DNA of 64,000 nucleotides, from positions 1 through 64,000 of the forward strand of contig JAVTVY010016045.1 in assembly GCA_036873755.1 (NCBI GenBank). The letters run 5' to 3'. This stretch comes from Hanleya hanleyi. Lineage: Eukaryota; Mollusca; Polyplacophora; Lepidopleurida; Hanleyidae. Shown piece by piece: positions 60,977 through 64,000 of this stretch. Below the pieces are notes generated by a model. It ran no database searches, was not told where the DNA came from, and saw only the letters and a program-made list of their open reading frames with translations. Made by a program: the position numbers and the translations under genes. Position 1 is the stretch's first letter, and the number at the start of each line of letters is the position of its first letter.

Positions 60977-62272
60977 ATGGCCTTAATCCACGCCGAGTCC
61001 TGCCCTCCACCAACAGTGAATTTGATTTGTGGACCGTGCCGCCCACACAAACCAGTGTCGAACAAGGATTATGGGTGGAGCATCTCCCGCTCTCCAGCAT
61101 CAACGAAACCGGGCCCATCGAGTTCACCATCAGTAATGCGGATACGGCCTATGTGGATTTAGCCCATACCTACTTGTATGTGAAAGCCAAGGTGGTCAAT
61201 GGAGCTGGCACGAGATTCGCTGACCAAGCAACGGTGGGCCTGACGAATCTCTGGCTGCACTCGATGTTTCAGCAGGTGGATATTTTTCTCAGCGACAAAC
61301 TCATCAGTGACTCCACCAACACGTACCCCTATCGAGCCTACATCGAGACACTGTTGTCGTATGGCCGAGAGGCTAAAAATCTCAGCTGACAACCGCTTTA
61401 TTCTACAGGGACACAGCCGAGCACATGGACACGGCGGACAATGGGGGATATAACAAACGGAAGGCTTTCACTGCGAACAGTGCCTCGGTGGATATGATGG
61501 GTCGACTGCATGCAGACATGTTCATGCAAGACCGGTACCTCTGGAACAAGATCCCCATCAAAATCCGACTGATACGGGCGCCTCCGACCTTCGCCTTGAT
61601 GGCCACTAACGTAGAGGGGCATGTAGCGGACTATAAGATTGTCATCCAAGACGCAGAAAAGTGAAACCGAATCCAGCCGTTCAATTGGGACACATGAAAG
61701 CCTTGGAAACAAAACCAGCCCAGTACCCTATCCGACGTGTACAAACCAAAGTGTTCTCTGTGCCTGCTGGAAATATGGGCGCCAACAAAGAAAACCTGTT
61801 CCTGGGGGAACTACCCAAGCGATTGATCCTGGCCTGTGTAGAAAATACCAGTTTCAGCGGAGCCTACCCGGAGAATCCGTTTGACTTTAAACATTTCGGC
61901 ATCAATTTTGTGGCCCTGCATGTGGATGGACAACAGGTGCCAGCCACGGCCTTAACCCCGAACTTTGGGCGGAGGAATTTCATCCGAGCCTATCAGAGCC
62001 TGTTTACAGCCACCGGTCAAATCAACCAGGACGAAGGGAATATGATCAGTCGGGAGGACTACGCGAACGGATACACGTTGTTCTGTTTCGATCTGGCCCC
62101 CACCTTAGAGAACGACCATCAGCTGGCTCTAGCCAAGCAAGGCAACTTACGGTTGGAAATCCACTTTGCACATGCCCTGCCGACCACCGTCAATGTGATC
62201 TGCTACGCCGAGTTTGACAACATCATTCAAGTGGACAAGGCGCGCAACGTCCTGTGTGACTTCTCCACCTAA
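60977..62272 (+). pseudogene. Major capsid protein (double jelly-roll), three frameshifts (C)
   Basis: Starts MALIHAESCP four bases after the previous stop. Recognisable Polinton major-capsid segments: TNLWLHSMFQQVDIFLSDKL, TYPYRAYIETLLSYG, WNKIPIKIRLIRAP, NPFDFKHFGINFVALHVDGQ and FIRAYQSLFTATG, ending DFST at 62272. Single-base changes shift the frame near 61005 (C run, one C fewer than in A), ~61380 (A run) and ~61658 (A run). Total length (~430 codons) is near normal, so the gene is recently broken or the indels are sequence errors. It would form the trimeric hexon-like capsomers. Confidence 0.85.
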
Positions 62273-62273
62273 C

Positions 62274-62746
62274 ATGGATACAGAGCAGATAACCACCGTG
62301 CTAGAGAATGACCCAGAGACACGTAGGGTCTTTCAAGGGGTGTTCGCCCGAGATGTGTTTCCATTAGACCGAATGTATCCGGCTGCTTACGTTCTCAACA
62401 CGGACCCGATGGATCGACCCGGTGAACACTGGGTGGCCGTGTACTTGACAGAAGAGCAGGGGGAATACTTTGACCCGTACGGTCTGCCACCCCTCCATCC
62501 CGATTTAACAGGCTTCATGGATCAAGGCACAGAGACGTGGTGTTGGAACAGTCAAACGTTGCAAAGCCTGACCAGTGGCGTGTGCGGACAATATTGCTTG
62601 TTTTACCTGTACCATCGATGCCGGGAAGACCCTTATCTACCATCGTACAGATGTTTGACGAGTACCCCCAGGCCGAGGACCGCGATGTACTCGTCTATGA
62701 CTGGGCCGCCCATCATTTCAATGTACAAGCCCCGTTCTGGGCTTAA
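62274..62746 (+). pseudogene. Adenain-like cysteine protease, one frameshift (C)
   Basis: Start MDTEQITTVLE one base after the capsid stop. Catalytic-type residues: H52 (GEHWVAVYL), D67 (EYFDPYG), C104 in SGVCGQYCLF, the C48/adenovirus protease arrangement used for virion maturation. The frame changes near 62630, after the catalytic region, and the end (VYDWAAHHFNVQAPFWA) is read in another frame to 62746. The last codons seed the tandem repeat that follows. Confidence 0.82.
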
Positions 62747-62895
62747 GTTAATGACAAGCCCCTTGTTCTGGGCTTAAGTTAATGACAAGCCCCTTGTTCT
62801 GGGCTTAAGTTTACAAGCCCCTTGTTCTGGGCTTCAATGTACAAGCCCCTTGTTCTGGGCTTCAGTTAATTACAAGCCCCTTGTTCTGGGCTTGA
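62728..62895. repeat. 31-bp tandem repeat grown from the end of the protease gene
   Basis: Six copies of ACAAGCCCCTTGTTCTGGGC + TTAAGTTAATG. The first copy is the final codons and stop of the protease gene. Each copy contains the inverted pair AAGCCC...GGGCTT, able to form a 6-bp hairpin. Confidence 0.85.
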
Positions 62896-62931
62896 GTTTT
62901 CACGTGGTTGTTCTCACGTTGTTGTTCACTG

Positions 62932-63000
62932 AATAAAAAAAAAAAAAAAAAAATGAGATCTCACCAAAAAACCCTGTCTTGTGTGTTTTATTCCTAATGC
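62932..63000. terminator. Convergent poly(A) signals
   Basis: CTGAATAAAAAAA on the plus strand (A run 62936-62953) serves the capsid/protease end. TTTTATTCC near 62985 gives GGAATAAAAC on the minus strand, implying a leftward gene once ended here. Confidence 0.5.
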
Positions 63001-63344
63001 ATCAATGCCCAATGTGGAGATTCAGTCAAACTGAAATCAGTGGTGTAGGATGGAGTCAAAATGTAACCCATCAAGTTTAGAAGGCAAGAGCACTATAGTA
63101 AAAAATAGAGAACCAATGAAATCAGCCTACAGACCAAGTACGTGTCTTTGGTCTAGGTTTGGAGCGGGCATTTCATTGAGGTACGTGTATACGGTGAGTG
63201 AAGAGACTCGTCCAACACGTATCGATTATGACTATAAGTTCTATGAGCATAATGCATGAAAGTGGCTTTGAACACCGTATTAGCCAATCAGTGACCTAGA
63301 ATGGAGCCAAAGCTAACCCATCCATGTCCAGAAAAACATTACCC
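63001..63344. other. Unassigned part of element C
   Basis: No gene is recognised. Two related words (AGTCAAAATGTAACCCATCA near 63056 and GAGCCAAAGCTAACCCATCC near 63303) suggest an old ~250-bp duplication. Confidence 0.4.
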
Positions 63345-63892
63345 GGGTGTACAAGAACCCTGATGTAGGCGCGGACGTCAGCGAAAGCACACCGTGAATA
63401 CCCCAATTCGATGGGCTGATTGTTCGATCGCTGATTGGTTCTTTTTCTCGACCGCTGATTGGCTCTTTTTTCTCGACCGCTGATTGGTCCACATGGAACT
63501 GCCCATCTTTCCCAGGTTCATGTAGAATCCCCTTTTTGTGCTCAAGCTCTGACTATAGCGATGCCGCAACATTGTCCCATTGGACATTGGACCGTCTGAC
63601 CTGGAGGTCACCCTTTGACCTTTTGACCCGCATCCGCGCGCGCGCGCGCGCACACTACCGGGAATGACGCGCACTTCCGGAGAACGCGCGCGCGCGCGCT
63701 GCGGCCGGGGCGCTGGGGCGGGAAAACACCCCGGCGGTTGAACATTGCAACTCTTGTATGTTTGGAGGTAGTGTTTAGTGAAAACCCGGAAGTGACGTTA
63801 CAACCCACGTCACCTGCGTATATACTCCTGTAAAATAGAGCCGATTTTATTTCTTTGGAAGGGACAAGGTGAATTGCGCTTTTTATACTACT
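63345..63892. repeat. Right subterminal region of element C
   Basis: Read inverted it matches A 8100-8400: a GGTGACGTGG word, TAACGTCACTTCCGGGTTTT, then CGCGCGCGCGCG blocks. It carries GTAGGCGCGGACGTCAGCGA (63367), the zinc-finger promoter word, and a CCTTTGACCTTTTGACCC DR-type site (63608). CTGATTGG/CGACCGCTGATTGG (inverted CCAAT box) is repeated three times near 63430-63488. Candidate terminus TATACTACT ends at 63892. Confidence 0.6.
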
Positions 63893-64000
63893 AAACTGTG
63901 ATGTAGATTACATCTTACATAGGCCTTAAGGCCGTGATATGCCTATGAAGTATTCTGGGGCATGGTCAATACTTTCCAATTTTCCCTTCGTCTACTACTC

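Larger units (their letters stand above)
53767..63892 (+). mobile_element. Polinton/Maverick element C (ends tentative)
   Basis: Same gene order as element A, extended to the major capsid and protease genes. Left-hand candidate terminus AGTAGTAAAATGTATAAAAG at 53767; right-hand candidate TTTTTATACTACT ending 63892, whose inner ~500 bp resemble, inverted, the A subterminal region (8100-8400). The two candidates do not form a clear TIR pair and no 6-bp duplication was found, so one or both ends may be wrong or rearranged. No zinc-finger gene and no polymerase B are present. The integrase, ATPase and penton-like genes are fully open. Confidence 0.75.

Noticed and set aside
7275..64000. Search for polymerase B catalytic motifs in the Polinton elements
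   Set aside because: No frame carries them; only the presumed N-terminal module is found.

Overview
The window is non-coding, repeat-rich DNA from an animal nuclear genome, most likely a marine mollusc. The evidence is SINE tails of the Meta-SINE type (GCTGAATGCGACGTTAAACC followed by CT repeats), tRNA-derived SINEs, TIR elements built from diverged tandem units, and eukaryotic promoter and poly(A) signals. No host protein-coding gene could be recognised. The species assignment is inference.

The window is dominated by Polinton/Maverick (adintovirus-like) DNA elements. Element A (7275-18897) starts AGTAGTAGG, ends CCTACTACT and is flanked by the 6-bp target duplication AACGTC. It carries a zinc-finger gene on the minus strand, then on the plus strand three small genes, a DDE integrase with chromodomain, a Thr-rich membrane protein, an A32-type packaging ATPase, a small virion-type protein, a broken conserved Polinton protein, the penton-like minor capsid protein, a basic virion protein, and the first ~40 codons of the major capsid gene. 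That gene is cut off by the right TIR. The integrase is split by a Penelope-like reverse transcriptase insertion, which itself contains a SINE fragment with its own 13-bp duplication. Element C (about 53.8-63.9 kb) has the same gene order in younger, more open form. It continues through the major capsid gene (three frameshifts) and an adenain-like protease (one frameshift).

Element B (19490-35141) is the strangest object. It has the same AGTAGT termini and a 6-bp duplication TGTAAT, but is almost all inverted repeat, with arms of about 7.1 and 6.3 kb around a 2.3-kb centre. Each arm carries tandem arrays, a tRNA-Leu-like gene with a Pol III terminator, two zinc-finger genes and a conserved 3' UTR/poly(A) motif. 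The larger zinc-finger protein ends in what looks like the N-terminal module of Polinton protein-primed DNA polymerase; no polymerase core is present anywhere in the window. The centre holds a 48-bp-arm palindrome with octamer sites next to DR1 nuclear-receptor sites, and a separate TIR element full of AAATGGGGAC motifs.

The remainder: 0-7 kb has foldback elements, a 66-bp minisatellite, a SINE and a 1.6-kb TIR element of 157-bp units. 35-44.4 kb has a 29-bp satellite with a ~175-bp higher-order repeat, invaded by MITEs and by a perfect 87-bp-arm palindrome. 44.4-53.5 kb has a MITE, nuclear-receptor half-sites, Polinton TIR remnants (D), a 34-bp minisatellite and mostly anonymous DNA.

The Polinton genes form a compact virus-like cassette: integration (integrase), packaging (ATPase), maturation (protease), capsid (major and minor) and accessory virion proteins. 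Most genes have their own TATA box, sometimes overlapping the previous stop codon. The TIRs are dense in NRF1, CRE and ETS-CRE type motifs. Coordinates of repeats and inner arm borders are estimates made by eye.
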